This document shows, piece after piece, positions 35,782 through 43,845 of a stretch of DNA of 64,000 bases. The position numbers and the translations under genes are program-made. The notes under the pieces were generated by a model. The model saw nothing but the letters and a program-made list of their open reading frames with translations. It was not told the origin of the DNA and did no database searches. How positions within the stretch are numbered: the stretch's first letter is position 1; every line of letters starts with the position of its first letter. The stretch spans positions 62,001 through 126,000 of the forward strand of contig NZ_FNEA01000006.1 in the NCBI RefSeq assembly GCF_900100045.1, in the 5' to 3' direction. The stretch comes from Paracoccus denitrificans. Its GTDB lineage: Bacteria; Pseudomonadota; Alphaproteobacteria; Rhodobacterales; Rhodobacteraceae.

Positions 35782-36393
35782 TCAATTCGCCGGTGCGGCG
35801 GGCGTGGGGGCGGGCGTTTGGGCGTCGACCGGCTGGCCCGAGGGCACGCAACTGCGCACCAGTTGTTCATAGCGGCTGACCACCCAACCCGGCGCGTCCT
35901 GCGGGATCTGCTGGTCCATCTGGCCGCGCATGCGCTCGAACACCTGCGCCGAGCGGGAGTTCTCGACCACCGCCACGGGCTGCGTCGCCATCACCCGGTC
36001 ATAGACGATGAAGGCGATGGCGACGAGCAGGATGCCGCGCGCCACCCCGAAGAGGAACCCCATGCCCTGATCCACGCCGCCGAGCGCCGAACGCTGCACG
36101 ACCGAGGAAAACAGCGGCGTGATGATCGAGAACAGCACCAGCGCCAGCGCGAAGACCGCGGCGAAGCCGGCGATGGTGGCAAGTTCGCAGCTGTCGGCCA
36201 GGAACTTGTTCAGCCCCGGAACCTGCGCCACCATCGGCCGCACCGTCGGCGCGAAGATGAAGGCCAGCACCGCCGCGCCGATCCAGCCGAGAATCGCCAG
36301 CGATTCGCGCACGAAGCCCCGCGCATAGGCCAGGATCGCCGAGAGGATGATCACGGCGGCGACAATGCCGTCGATGATGGTGAATCCGTCCAT
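35782..36393 (-). CDS. cvpA: CvpA-family membrane protein
   Basis: A 203-residue protein with four hydrophobic helices in the first 145 residues (FTIIDGIVAAVIILSAILAY, ILGWIGAAVLAFIFA and two more) and a soluble C-terminal tail ending in Pro/Ala repeats. CvpA is needed for colicin V production and envelope stress tolerance; its mechanism is poorly known. AAAGGG precedes the ATG at 36393. The order radA-cvpA-purF with 43 and 130 bp gaps is conserved in related bacteria. Confidence 0.92.
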   Translation of the reverse strand: MDGFTIIDGIVAAVIILSAILAYARGFVRESLAILGWIGAAVLAFIFAPTVRPMVAQVPGLNKFLADSCELATIAGFAAVFALALVLFSIITPLFSSVVQRSALGGVDQGMGFLFGVARGILLVAIAFIVYDRVMATQPVAVVENSRSAQVFERMRGQMDQQIPQDAPGWVVSRYEQLVRSCVPSGQPVDAQTPAPTPAAPAN

Positions 36394-36436
36394 TTTCACG
36401 CCCTTTCGCGGCATTCCCCGCGTCTTTGGGACGAGT

Positions 36437-37801
36437 TCATCCGGCGCCGAATGTCTCGCCCACGAAACTTGTCAGATCCGCGATGCGGTCGATTCGCATC
36501 CCGGCCACGCCCTCGACCTTGGTGGCCGAAGGCAGGATCGCTCGTGAAAAACCAAGTTTCTGCGCCTCTTTCAACCTGTTTTCCGCCTGCGCGACGGGCC
36601 GCAGTGCGCCCGAGAGGCTGATTTCGCCGAAAAGCACCGCCTCGGGCGGCAGCGCCACGTCCTCGCGCGCGCTGAGCAGCGCGGCGGCGATCGCAAGGTC
36701 TGCGGCGGGCTCGCTGACGCGCATCCCCCCGGCAACATTGAGGAAAACGTCGAGACCCGCGAAGGGGACGGCGCAGCGCGCCTCGAGCACGGCGAGGATG
36801 GTCGAGACCCGTCCGCCATCCAGCCCGACCACGGTTCGGCGGGGACTTGCCAATGTCGAGGGGGCGACCAGCGCCTGCACCTCGGTCAGCACCGGGCGCG
36901 TGCCCTCGATCCCGGCAAAGACCGCCGAGCCGGCGCTGGCCTCGCCGCGTTCGGACAGGAACAGCGCCGAGGGGTTGGCGACCTCGGCAAGCCCGCCCCC
37001 GGTCATCTCGAAGACGCCGATCTCGTCGGCGGGGCCGAAACGGTTCTTGTGGGCGCGCAGGATGCGGAACTGGTGGCCGCGCTCGCCCTCGAAATACAGC
37101 ACGGTGTCGACCATGTGCTCGACCACGCGGGGGCCGGCGATCTGGCCCTCCTTGGTGACATGGCCGACCAAGATGACCGAGGTGCCGCGCCGCTTGGCGA
37201 AGATGACGAGTTCATGCGCGCTGGCGCGGACCTGCGCCACCGAGCCGGGCGCGGCCTCGATCCGGTCGGACCAGAGCGTCTGGATCGAGTCGATCACCGC
37301 CACGTCGGGGCGCTCGGCGTCGAGCGTGGTCAGGATGTCGCGCAGCGCGGTCTCGGCACCCAGGCGGACGGGCGCGTCGCCCAGGCCCAGGCGCTGTGCG
37401 CGCAACCGGACCTGGGCGCTGGCTTCCTCGCCCGAGACATAGATCGCCTGCTGACCGGCGCGGGCAAAGGCGGCGGCGGCCTGCAGCAGCAGGGTGGACT
37501 TGCCGATGCCCGGATCGCCGCCGACGAGAATGGCCGAGCCGGGGACCAGCCCGCCGCCCAGCACCCGGTCGAGCTCGGCGATGCCGGAGGTGGCGCGCCT
37601 GGGCGGCGCATCCTGCGTGGCGAGGCCCGAAAGCGGGATAGGCTTGCCCTTGAGCGTGCCGAGGCCGCGGCCGGGGCCCTGGCTGAGCGGCGCTTCCTCG
37701 ATGACGGTGTTCCAGGCGCCGCAGGCGTCGCAGCGGCCGGCCCATTTGCGATGGCTGGCGCCGCAGGCGGTGCAGGTGAAGGCGGTGATCGGTTTGGCCA
37801 T
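36437..37801 (-). CDS. radA: DNA repair protein RadA
   Basis: RadA (Sms) is a DnaB-like helicase that extends D-loops in recombination. The 454-residue protein has the N-terminal zinc finger (Cys10, Cys13, Cys24, Cys27), the Walker A motif GDPGIGKST (95-103), the RadA-specific KNRFG motif near residue 250, and a C-terminal Lon-like domain (FLNVAGGMRVSEPAADLA). The MAKPITAFTC start at 37801 is the usual one. It precedes cvpA and purF; between it and the upstream hydroxylase lie two GTATTTGG elements. Confidence 0.96.
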   Translation of the reverse strand: MAKPITAFTCTACGASHRKWAGRCDACGAWNTVIEEAPLSQGPGRGLGTLKGKPIPLSGLATQDAPPRRATSGIAELDRVLGGGLVPGSAILVGGDPGIGKSTLLLQAAAAFARAGQQAIYVSGEEASAQVRLRAQRLGLGDAPVRLGAETALRDILTTLDAERPDVAVIDSIQTLWSDRIEAAPGSVAQVRASAHELVIFAKRRGTSVILVGHVTKEGQIAGPRVVEHMVDTVLYFEGERGHQFRILRAHKNRFGPADEIGVFEMTGGGLAEVANPSALFLSERGEASAGSAVFAGIEGTRPVLTEVQALVAPSTLASPRRTVVGLDGGRVSTILAVLEARCAVPFAGLDVFLNVAGGMRVSEPAADLAIAAALLSAREDVALPPEAVLFGEISLSGALRPVAQAENRLKEAQKLGFSRAILPSATKVEGVAGMRIDRIADLTSFVGETFGAG

Positions 37802-37869
37802 GCTCGCTATCTGGCAGATTGCGCGGACGGGCGCCACCGGGAAGGGCGGCGCCGGTGGCGCGGTCCCAT

Positions 37870-37891
37870 GAGTATTTGGGGAACGAAGAAG
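37870..37891. repeat. GAGTATTTGG element, upstream of radA
   Basis: GAGTATTTGGGGAACGAAGAAG, followed by TCCGGGG, lies 69 bp before the radA start. It is a close match to the 37923 copy 53 bp away in the same orientation, and to the 2745 variant. Confidence 0.6.
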
Positions 37892-37922
37892 TCCGGGGCC
37901 GTGCCTGATGGGCCGGCGCAAT

Positions 37923-37944
37923 GAGTATTTGGGAAACGGTGAAG
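37923..37944. repeat. GAGTATTTGG element, 3' of the UbiH-type gene
   Basis: GAGTATTTGGGAAACGGTGAAG lies just beyond the stop of the UbiH-type gene. With the 37870 copy it forms a direct repeat with a 53-bp period. Confidence 0.6.
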
Positions 37945-37949
37945 GCGGA

Positions 37950-39140
37950 TCAGGTCACGCCCAGGCCGGCGCGCATCATGATCCGGCGCACGGGCGCCAC
38001 GGCGTAGAGGCCGCCCAGGGCGGCGGCGCGCAGGTCGCGCAGGGGGCGGGCCGAGATCATGCTGGCGCGGTTCAGCGCGTCGATGCCGATAAGACGCGCG
38101 AGCGCCTCGGGGCGGCGGCGGCGCTCATAGGCGGCGAGCGATCTCGCACTGCCGGGATCGCCGGTCGAGAGGGCGATGAGCGAGGCCAGATCGGCGAGGC
38201 TCATGTTCAGCCCCTGCGCGCCGATGGGCGGGACGACATGCGCGGCTTCGGCGATCAGCGCCGTGCGCGGGCCGGTGAAGCGGTCGGCGATCTGGCTGAT
38301 GATCGGCCATTCCGTCAGCCGGGTCGCCTGGGTCAGATGGCCCAGCACGCCGGCCGAGCGGCGGTTCAGCTCGGCCTCGAATTCCGCGGGCGGCAGGGCG
38401 CGCAGCCGGGCGGTCTCGGGGCCGCGTTCCATCCAGACCACGGCCGAGGAGGGTTTTCCGTCCCGGTCGGGCAAGGGCACCAGCGTGAAGGGGCCGCCCG
38501 AGCGGTGGACCTCGGTCGAGACGTTCTCGTGCGGGCGTTCATGGGTGACGGCGAAGGCCAGCGCCTTTTGTCCGTAGCGCAGCGTGCGGGTGCCGATGCC
38601 GAGCGCCTGGCGCACCGGCGAGTTGCGGCCGTCGGCGCCGATCACCAGCCTTGCCCGGATGCGGCTGCCGTCGGTCAGCGTGGCCAGCGCCTCGCTGTCG
38701 CGGACCACCAGTCCCGCCGTGCCGGTGCCGGGCAGGAAGCGGACGTTTTGCAGGCCGGCGAGCCGCGCCGAGATCTCGCGCTTCAGAAGCCAGTTGGGCA
38801 GGTTCCAGCCGAAGGGCTGGTCCGAAATCTCGGAAGCGTCGAAATCGCGGGTCAACCGCGCTTGCGACAGTTTCCCGCCGGCATCGATGATGCGCATGGT
38901 TTGCAGCGCGGTGGCATGGGGGGCGAGGCGCTCCCACAAGCCGGCCGCCTGCAGCACCGCGATCGAGGGGTGCAGGAAGGCGGTGCTGCGCAGGTCCGAT
39001 CCCTGGGCCGCCTCTTCGGTCACCGGCGGGGCGGGGTCGACGCAGATCACGGAATGTCCCGCGCTGCCGAAGGCGGCGGCCGCGATGAGCCCGGCGATGC
39101 CGCCGCCGGAGACGAGGATCTCGGTATCGTCGATCTGCAT
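37950..39140 (-). CDS. UbiH/Coq6-family FAD-dependent hydroxylase
   Basis: A 396-residue flavoprotein monooxygenase that should hydroxylate the ubiquinone ring precursor. The FAD-binding GGGIAG (12-17), the DG motif VIGADGRNSPVRQALG, and the C-terminal ALIAEAAHVVPPIGAQGLNM are the three family signatures; the last has Glu-Ala where GDAAH is usual, a mild deviation. Which ring position it serves (UbiH, UbiF, UbiI or the promiscuous UbiL type of alphaproteobacteria) cannot be read from sequence. A 65-residue membrane protein gene precedes it by 17 bp. Confidence 0.9.
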   Translation of the reverse strand: MQIDDTEILVSGGGIAGLIAAAAFGSAGHSVICVDPAPPVTEEAAQGSDLRSTAFLHPSIAVLQAAGLWERLAPHATALQTMRIIDAGGKLSQARLTRDFDASEISDQPFGWNLPNWLLKREISARLAGLQNVRFLPGTGTAGLVVRDSEALATLTDGSRIRARLVIGADGRNSPVRQALGIGTRTLRYGQKALAFAVTHERPHENVSTEVHRSGGPFTLVPLPDRDGKPSSAVVWMERGPETARLRALPPAEFEAELNRRSAGVLGHLTQATRLTEWPIISQIADRFTGPRTALIAEAAHVVPPIGAQGLNMSLADLASLIALSTGDPGSARSLAAYERRRRPEALARLIGIDALNRASMISARPLRDLRAAALGGLYAVAPVRRIMMRAGLGVT

Positions 39141-39157
39141 GTCTGGTTCCGGCCTGC

Positions 39158-39355
39158 CTAGAACCCGGCCGCATAGGCGGCGAGCATGCCGAAGACCAGC
39201 ACGGTCGCGGCCAGCGCGATCAGGCTGAGCGCCGGCAGGCCCCAGAGCACGAGGGCCAGCACCGAAAGCACGACGACCAGCAGGGCGAAGGTGAAAAGGG
39301 CGGTGGCGGTGCGGGCCTCGGCCTTGGCTTCGGCGGGGGTGAGTGGCTCGGACAT
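39158..39355 (-). CDS. 65-residue membrane protein with two helices
   Basis: A small protein with a charged N-terminus (MSEPLTPAEAKAEARTATA) and two hydrophobic helices (ALFTFALLVVVLSVLALVLW and LSLIALAATVLVFGMLAAYA). I do not recognise a named family. It lies 17 bp upstream of the UbiH-type gene and 38 bp downstream of the HAD gene on the same strand, so it is probably part of the same transcript. Confidence 0.75.
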   Translation of the reverse strand: MSEPLTPAEAKAEARTATALFTFALLVVVLSVLALVLWGLPALSLIALAATVLVFGMLAAYAAGF

Positions 39356-39393
39356 GCGCGTTCCCTAGTTATCTGTTTCCTGTCGGCGGAACG

Positions 39394-40080
39394 TCAGATC
39401 TTACCCGGACCGCCGCTTGCGGCAAGCCCGCGCAGGAATTCGCCCAGATCCTGGGTGCGATAGTGGACATGCGGGCCGTGGTCCTGGCCTTCGGCCAGAT
39501 CGTCCGGGCCATGACGGCCGGTTCCGACGAGAATCGTCCGCATTCCAAGCCGATGCGGGATGGCAAGGTTGCGGGGGTCGTCCTCGAACATGGCGGCGCG
39601 GGACGGCTCGAAGCCTTCGGCGGCCAGAACTGCGGCATAAGCGCGCGGGTCCGGCTTGGGGTAGAAACCCACCTCCTCGACGCCGTGGATTGCATCGAAC
39701 ACCATCAGCCCGCGGTGCTCCAGCACCCGCGTCGCATAGGCGCTGTCGCCATTGGTATGCACGATCTTGCGGCCGGGCAGGGCCGAGATCAACCCGGCCA
39801 GTTCCGGGTCGGGCGTCAGAACGGTGAAGTCGATGTCGTGGACATCGCGCAGATAGGGCAGCGGGGCGATGCCGTGTTCGGCCATCAGCCCGGCCAGCGT
39901 GGTGCCGTGCTCGCGCCAGTAATGGCTGCGCAGCCGGTTCGCCACGGCCTCGGTCACGCGCAGCTCGCGCATGACATAGGCGGTCATGCGCTGCTCGATC
40001 TGGGCAAAAAGCCTGACCTCGGGCGCATAAAGCGTGTTGTCCAGATCGAAGATCCAGGTGGTGACATGCCGAAAATCCAT
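39394..40080 (-). CDS. HAD-family pyrimidine 5'-nucleotidase-like phosphatase
   Basis: A 228-residue HAD phosphatase of the Phm8/SDT1 pyrimidine 5'-nucleotidase subfamily. Motif I is WIFDLDNTLYAP with Asp12 and Asp14; motif II is HTNGD; the Lys and motif III are in YPKPDPRAY and MFEDDPRNL. The family dephosphorylates UMP and CMP in yeast; the bacterial substrate is not established. It is divergent from the GntR gene across 65 bp. Confidence 0.88.
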   Translation of the reverse strand: MDFRHVTTWIFDLDNTLYAPEVRLFAQIEQRMTAYVMRELRVTEAVANRLRSHYWREHGTTLAGLMAEHGIAPLPYLRDVHDIDFTVLTPDPELAGLISALPGRKIVHTNGDSAYATRVLEHRGLMVFDAIHGVEEVGFYPKPDPRAYAAVLAAEGFEPSRAAMFEDDPRNLAIPHRLGMRTILVGTGRHGPDDLAEGQDHGPHVHYRTQDLGEFLRGLAASGGPGKI

Positions 40081-40145
40081 GTTCCCTGCCTAAACCCGCG
40101 GCATGGCGCTTGCAATCGCCGTTCCGAGCGCGGATCGTGCGTGCC

Positions 40146-40781
40146 ATGAAAGACGCCTATTCCCTGATCCTCTCCGCCATCGACAACGGCAGCTATCGCC
40201 CCGGCGACAGGCTGGTCGAATCCGAACTGGCCGAACGCTTCGGCGTTTCCCGCACCCCGGTCCGCGAGGCGCTGCAGCGGCTGGAAACCCAGTCCATGCT
40301 GAAACGCGACGGGCGCAGCCTGATCGTCGCCACGCTGGACCACAACCAACTGGCCGAGCTTTACACGGTGCGCGCCGAACTCGAGGCGCTGGCGGCGCGG
40401 CTGGCCGCCCGCCACGCCACGCCCGAGGAGGTGCGCGTTCTGGCCGGCATGGTCGAGGACGACCGCGCCATCCTGGGCGACCCGCAGGCCCTGGCACGGG
40501 CGAACCGCCGCTTTCACCACCAGATCCACCTGGCCTCGCACAACCGCTATCTGGTGCAGCAGCTGGACCTGGTGCATCGCAGCATGGCCCTGATGGCGCG
40601 CACCAGCCTGGCGGCACAGGGCCGCGACGTCGTCACCCTGGACGAGCACCAGGCCATCGTCGATGCCATCGCCGCCCATGACGGGGCGGCGGCGGAACAG
40701 GCGCTGCGCCATCACATCTCGATGGCCTTCGAGACCCGGCTGAAGGAAGAAGCGCGGCTGGCCGACGAGGAAGAGGATTGA
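40146..40781 (+). CDS. GntR-family (FCD) transcription regulator
   Basis: A 211-residue regulator with a GntR winged helix at 1-65 (LVESELAERFGVSRTPVREAL) and an all-helical FCD effector domain at about 75-205, whose metal-binding positions include FHHQIH and HEQAIV-like His residues. FCD regulators usually sense carboxylic acids. ATG 40146 gives a compact helix-turn-helix, but the ribosome site is weak. Its stop shares one base with the glycosylase start (TGATG). Confidence 0.9.
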   Translation: MKDAYSLILSAIDNGSYRPGDRLVESELAERFGVSRTPVREALQRLETQSMLKRDGRSLIVATLDHNQLAELYTVRAELEALAARLAARHATPEEVRVLAGMVEDDRAILGDPQALARANRRFHHQIHLASHNRYLVQQLDLVHRSMALMARTSLAAQGRDVVTLDEHQAIVDAIAAHDGAAAEQALRHHISMAFETRLKEEARLADEEED

Positions 40782-41404
40782 TGCGCGAAATCCGCGCCCC
40801 GGCCGATCTGGAGGAGGGCGCGGCGCATCTGATGCGGGTCTGTCCGGTCTGGGCGCGCGAGTTGCCGGCGCTGATGCCGCTGCCGCTGCGGCGCTGGCCC
40901 GAAGGGTTCCCGGCAATCCGCGATGCGGTGGTTTCGCAGCAGATCTCGACCCAGGCTGCCAATGCCATCGCCGCGCGCATGGCTGCGGCGGGGCTGGCCG
41001 ATGAGGCGGGAATCGCCGCCGCGGATGACGAGGCGCTGCGCGCCGCCGGCCTGTCGCGGCCCAAGATCCGCTATCTGCGCGGCATTGCCGGGGCAGGGGT
41101 GGACTGGGCGGGCTTGCGCGACCTGCCCGACGAGGCGGTGATCGCCCGGCTGACCGCCTTGCCGGGAATCGGGCGCTGGACCGCCGACATCTATCTGAAA
41201 TTCGCGCTTGGCCGGGCGGATGCCTTTGCTGCGGGTGATCTGGCGCTGGCCGAGGCGGCCCGGCTGCTCCATGGCCTGCCGGAACGCCCCCGTCCGGCCG
41301 CCCTGACCGAGCTGGCCGAGCCGTGGCGGCCCTGGCGGGCGGTTGCGGCCCGGGCGCTCTGGGCCTATTACCGGGCCGCAAAAGGGCGCGAGGGCGTCCG
41401 CTGA
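40781..41404 (+). CDS. DNA-3-methyladenine glycosylase II (AlkA type)
   Basis: A 207-residue base-excision glycosylase of the HhH-GPD superfamily, shorter than E. coli AlkA because it lacks the N-terminal domain. The helix-hairpin-helix is LPGIGRWTAD (127-136), and the catalytic Asp is Asp153 in AAGDLALAE. It removes alkylated purines. AGGAAGAGG precedes ATG 40781, which overlaps the GntR stop by one base. Confidence 0.93.
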   Translation: MREIRAPADLEEGAAHLMRVCPVWARELPALMPLPLRRWPEGFPAIRDAVVSQQISTQAANAIAARMAAAGLADEAGIAAADDEALRAAGLSRPKIRYLRGIAGAGVDWAGLRDLPDEAVIARLTALPGIGRWTADIYLKFALGRADAFAAGDLALAEAARLLHGLPERPRPAALTELAEPWRPWRAVAARALWAYYRAAKGREGVR

Positions 41405-41414
41405 GGGGGACGAG

Positions 41415-42074
41415 ATGCTGCGCGAGTTGAAATCCGAACGCAAGGGGCCGCGCCAGGCCGATTCCGTGGTGGTCTTTCTGCACGGCTACGGCGCCGACGG
41501 GGCCGACCTGCTGGGACTGGCCGATCCGCTGGCGCCGCATCTGCCCGGCACCGCCTTCTATGCCCCGAACGCACCCGAGCCCTGCGTGAACAATCCGATG
41601 GGCTATCAGTGGTTTCCCATCCCCTGGATGGACGGCTCGTCCGAGACGCAGGCCAAGGAATCGGCGGCGCAATCCTTCAAGGACATCAATGCCTTCCTGG
41701 ACAATGTTCTGGCGAATGAAGGGCTGGCCGCGGACAGGCTGGCGCTGGTCGGCTTTTCGCAGGGCACGATGATGGCGCTGGCCGTCGCTCCGCAGCGCCA
41801 AGAAGAGATCGCCGGGGTGGTGGGGTTCTCGGGCCGCTTGCTGGACCCCGAGAACGTGGGCCAGGCGCGGGTCAAGCCGCCGGTCCTGCTGATCCATGGC
41901 GACCAGGACCCGGTCGTGCCCTTCGAAAGCATGGGGATCGCCGGCGAGGCGCTGCAGGCGGCCGGCTTCACCGTCTACGGCCATGTGATGAAGAATACCG
42001 GCCACGGCATCTCGCCCGACGGGCTGTCCGTGGCCCTGGCCTTCCTGAAGGAGCGGTTTGCCGCCGGGTCGTAA
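41415..42074 (+). CDS. Carboxylesterase/phospholipase-type alpha/beta hydrolase
   Basis: A 219-residue alpha/beta hydrolase of the phospholipase/carboxylesterase family (YpfH/EstB type). The catalytic triad can be read as Ser115 in GFSQG, Asp165 in HGDQDPVVPF and His197 in NTGHGIS; the oxyanion loop is FLHGYGADG. It lies 10 bp after the glycosylase gene with an AGGGGGA site, so the three genes GntR-alkA-esterase form one transcript. Natural substrate unknown. Confidence 0.92.
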   Translation: MLRELKSERKGPRQADSVVVFLHGYGADGADLLGLADPLAPHLPGTAFYAPNAPEPCVNNPMGYQWFPIPWMDGSSETQAKESAAQSFKDINAFLDNVLANEGLAADRLALVGFSQGTMMALAVAPQRQEEIAGVVGFSGRLLDPENVGQARVKPPVLLIHGDQDPVVPFESMGIAGEALQAAGFTVYGHVMKNTGHGISPDGLSVALAFLKERFAAGS

Positions 42075-42095
42075 GGTCTTTGGGCGATTTCGCAC

Positions 42096-42123
42096 TTGCG
42101 AAAGGAAATGCAGTCCCTACCTT
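42096..42123 (+). promoter_or_regulatory. Candidate sigma-70 promoter before a small membrane peptide
   Basis: TTGCGA (42096-42101) and TACCTT (42118-42123), 16 bp apart, lie 30 bp upstream of the ATG at 42154. The fit to consensus is moderate. Confidence 0.4.
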
Positions 42124-42153
42124 CTTAAAGAGGAAGAGACGAGGAGAGTGCAC

Positions 42154-42255
42154 ATGACCCTGATCTGGATGACCGTGATCGCCCTGATTCCGGCCGGCAT
42201 GGTTTCGCTGCGTCTTCTGGCGCCGCAGCCTGCAGCGGTGCGCGCCCGCCGCTGA
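42154..42255 (+). CDS. 33-residue single-helix membrane peptide
   Basis: ATG 42154 follows GAGGAGAG at good spacing. The frame encodes MTLIWMTVIALIPAGMVSLR and a short basic tail ending VRARR: one transmembrane helix with positive residues at its C-terminal end. A plausible promoter lies just upstream. No family is recognised. It faces the convergent VOC gene with 21 bp between stops. Confidence 0.6.
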   Translation: MTLIWMTVIALIPAGMVSLRLLAPQPAAVRARR

Positions 42256-42276
42256 TCCTTTCGGCCGGCCCGTCGG

Positions 42277-42696
42277 TCACGCCCAGATCGCGGGATCGGC
42301 AATCTCGATGGAGTTCCCGGCAGGATCGCGGAAATACAGCGACCTGCCGCCTTGCGGCCAGATGAAATCGGCCTCGATCTCGATGCCCGACGCCTCCAGA
42401 TGCGCGCGCCAGGCGTCGAACGTGTCCGGCTTGGCGCCCATGCAGAAATGCCCCGGCCCCTCGCTGCCATGCGGCGGCACAGGCAGGCGGGCATCGGGCT
42501 TGGGCGGGATGCGGGTCGCGTCGGCACGAAACACCAGCAGCACCTGCGCGCCGCAGCGAAAGAACACATGCCGGCCGGGCACCCGGGCGATCTCGGGCAG
42601 GCCGATGATTCCGGTCCAGAAACGGGCAGCCTCGTCCAGATCCTCGGCGTAAAGCGCGGATTCCAGCGTGCCGATCAGCTTGGGCGGTATCGTCAT
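42277..42696 (-). CDS. VOC-superfamily protein (glyoxalase/dioxygenase-like)
   Basis: A 139-residue vicinal-oxygen-chelate protein with the two beta-alpha-beta-beta-beta units of the fold: SALYAEDLDEAARFWTGIIG in the first and the SLYFRDPAGNSIEIA motif with the metal-ligand Glu in the second. A central GPGHFCMG strand supplies a probable His ligand. Members include glyoxalase I, fosfomycin-resistance proteins and dioxygenases; the function here is open. ATG 42696 gives a complete first unit. Confidence 0.85.
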   Translation of the reverse strand: MTIPPKLIGTLESALYAEDLDEAARFWTGIIGLPEIARVPGRHVFFRCGAQVLLVFRADATRIPPKPDARLPVPPHGSEGPGHFCMGAKPDTFDAWRAHLEASGIEIEADFIWPQGGRSLYFRDPAGNSIEIADPAIWA

Positions 42697-42742
42697 GCCG
42701 CCATCTTGCCAGCAATCCTTCGGTGGGGCCAGCCCGGCTTGA

Positions 42743-42791
42743 CCTTGCCCCATGCGCCGCCACAACCTGCCCGGCAGGACAGGAGGCAAGG
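42743..42791 (+). promoter_or_regulatory. Possible RBS-sequestering leader structure upstream of the SMR gene
   Basis: CCTTGCC (42743-42749) is complementary to GGCAAGG (42785-42791), which includes the end of the AGGAGG ribosome site (42781-42786). Inside lies a perfect hairpin CCTGCC-C-GGCAGG (42766-42778). Together they could fold over the start of the exporter gene. It does not match a guanidine riboswitch class that I can recognise. Confidence 0.35.
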
Positions 42792-42792
42792 C

Positions 42793-43113
42793 ATGGCGTG
42801 GATCTATCTGGGTGTGGCGGGGTTGTACGAGGTGATCTGGGCCTTTGCCATGAAGCAGTCCGACGGCTTCACCCGGCCCTGGGCGACCGCGACCACCCTT
42901 GTCGCCATGGCGGCCAGCGTCTGGTTCCTGTCGCTGTCGATGAAGGTGCTGCCCCTGGGCACCGCCTATGTCATCTGGACGGGCATCGGCGCGGTCGGCA
43001 CCTTCGTTCTGGGGGTGCTGCTGCTGGGCGAATCGGCCGATTCGCTGCGCCTTCTCGCGGCGGTGCTGATCGTTGCGGGCCTGGTGCTGATGAAGATCGC
43101 CTCGCCGCATTGA
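42793..43113 (+). CDS. SMR-family exporter of the Gdx/SugE subtype
   Basis: A 106-residue four-helix small multidrug resistance protein. Glu13 in LYEVIWAFAMK is the essential membrane glutamate, and AYVIWTGIGAVGTFVLG is the conserved helix 3 region. The WAFAMKQSDGFT wording is that of the SugE/Gdx subtype, which exports guanidinium, rather than EmrE-type drug pumps. It starts behind a perfect AGGAGG. Works as an antiparallel dimer in the inner membrane. Confidence 0.92.
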   Translation: MAWIYLGVAGLYEVIWAFAMKQSDGFTRPWATATTLVAMAASVWFLSLSMKVLPLGTAYVIWTGIGAVGTFVLGVLLLGESADSLRLLAAVLIVAGLVLMKIASPH

Positions 43114-43117
43114 GCCT

Positions 43118-43139
43118 TGTCACGCCGCTGTCACGCCGC
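43118..43139. repeat. Tandem 11-bp direct repeat upstream of the HNH gene
   Basis: TGTCACGCCGC occurs twice in tandem, at 43118-43128 and 43129-43139, directly after the SMR stop and 110 bp before the HNH start. An 11-bp period equals one helical turn, so it could be an operator; a TATATA stretch that may be a -10 box lies at about 43195-43200. Confidence 0.55.
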
Positions 43140-43248
43140 AGGGCTATTTGTGTGCCAGGCATATATTCAGGGACTTGTCAGCCCGGAACCGCGATATATA
43201 GTCGGTGCCATGTTCTGACCCGTCCCGGACAAGGCGAAGCGAGGGCCG

Positions 43249-43845
43249 ATGCTGGACGACCATGGCGAATTCCGAACCCAATTCGTGCGCGAGCCATCCT
43301 TCTTGCGCCACCATCCCGCACTGGTCCTAAACGCCGATTTCAGACCGCTCAGCTATTATCCGCTGTCGCTCTGGCCCTGGCAGGAGGCGGTGAAGGCGGT
43401 GTTCCTGGACCGTGTCCAGATCATCGCCGAATATGACGAGGTGGTGCGCAGCCAGCATCACGCGATACGCATCCCCTCGGTCGTCGTGCTGAAAGACTTC
43501 GTCAAACCCCAGAAGCGCGTGGCATTCACGCGCTTCAATCTTTTTCTGCGGGACGAATTCTGCTGCCAGTATTGCGGTGCGAAGGGCGAGTTGACCTTTG
43601 ACCATGTCCTGCCGCGCTCGCGCGGAGGGATCACCAGTTGGGAGAATGTTGTCGCCGCCTGTTCGCCCTGCAACCTGAGGAAGGCCAACAAACTGCTGAA
43701 GAATTCGGGACTTAGGCTGCGTCGCCCGCCTCGCCGGCCCACGCCGGAGGAGATGCACGCCATCGGCCGGCGCTTCCCGCCCAACCATCTGCACGACAGC
43801 TGGATGGATTTTCTCTACTGGGATACGGAGCTGATTGCGGAGTAG
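43249..43845 (+). CDS. HNH endonuclease
   Basis: A 198-residue protein with a zinc-stabilised HNH nuclease at about 100-150: CQYCG (Cys106, Cys109), FDHVLPRSRGG with His119 as the HNH histidine, ENVVAACSPCNLRK with Asn133 and the second Cys pair (Cys138, Cys141). The N-terminal 95 residues (LVLNADFRPLSYYPLSLWPW) are the conserved extension of the widespread, stand-alone HNH family of proteobacteria, whose role is unknown. It is not flanked by phage or restriction genes. Confidence 0.92.
   Translation: MLDDHGEFRTQFVREPSFLRHHPALVLNADFRPLSYYPLSLWPWQEAVKAVFLDRVQIIAEYDEVVRSQHHAIRIPSVVVLKDFVKPQKRVAFTRFNLFLRDEFCCQYCGAKGELTFDHVLPRSRGGITSWENVVAACSPCNLRKANKLLKNSGLRLRRPPRRPTPEEMHAIGRRFPPNHLHDSWMDFLYWDTELIAE

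Noticed and set aside
42697..42792. Guanidine riboswitch upstream of the Gdx/SugE gene
   Set aside because: No ACGG/ACGR tandem hairpins (class II) and no other guanidine-class consensus that I can recognise; kept only as a possible generic ribosome-site-masking structure.
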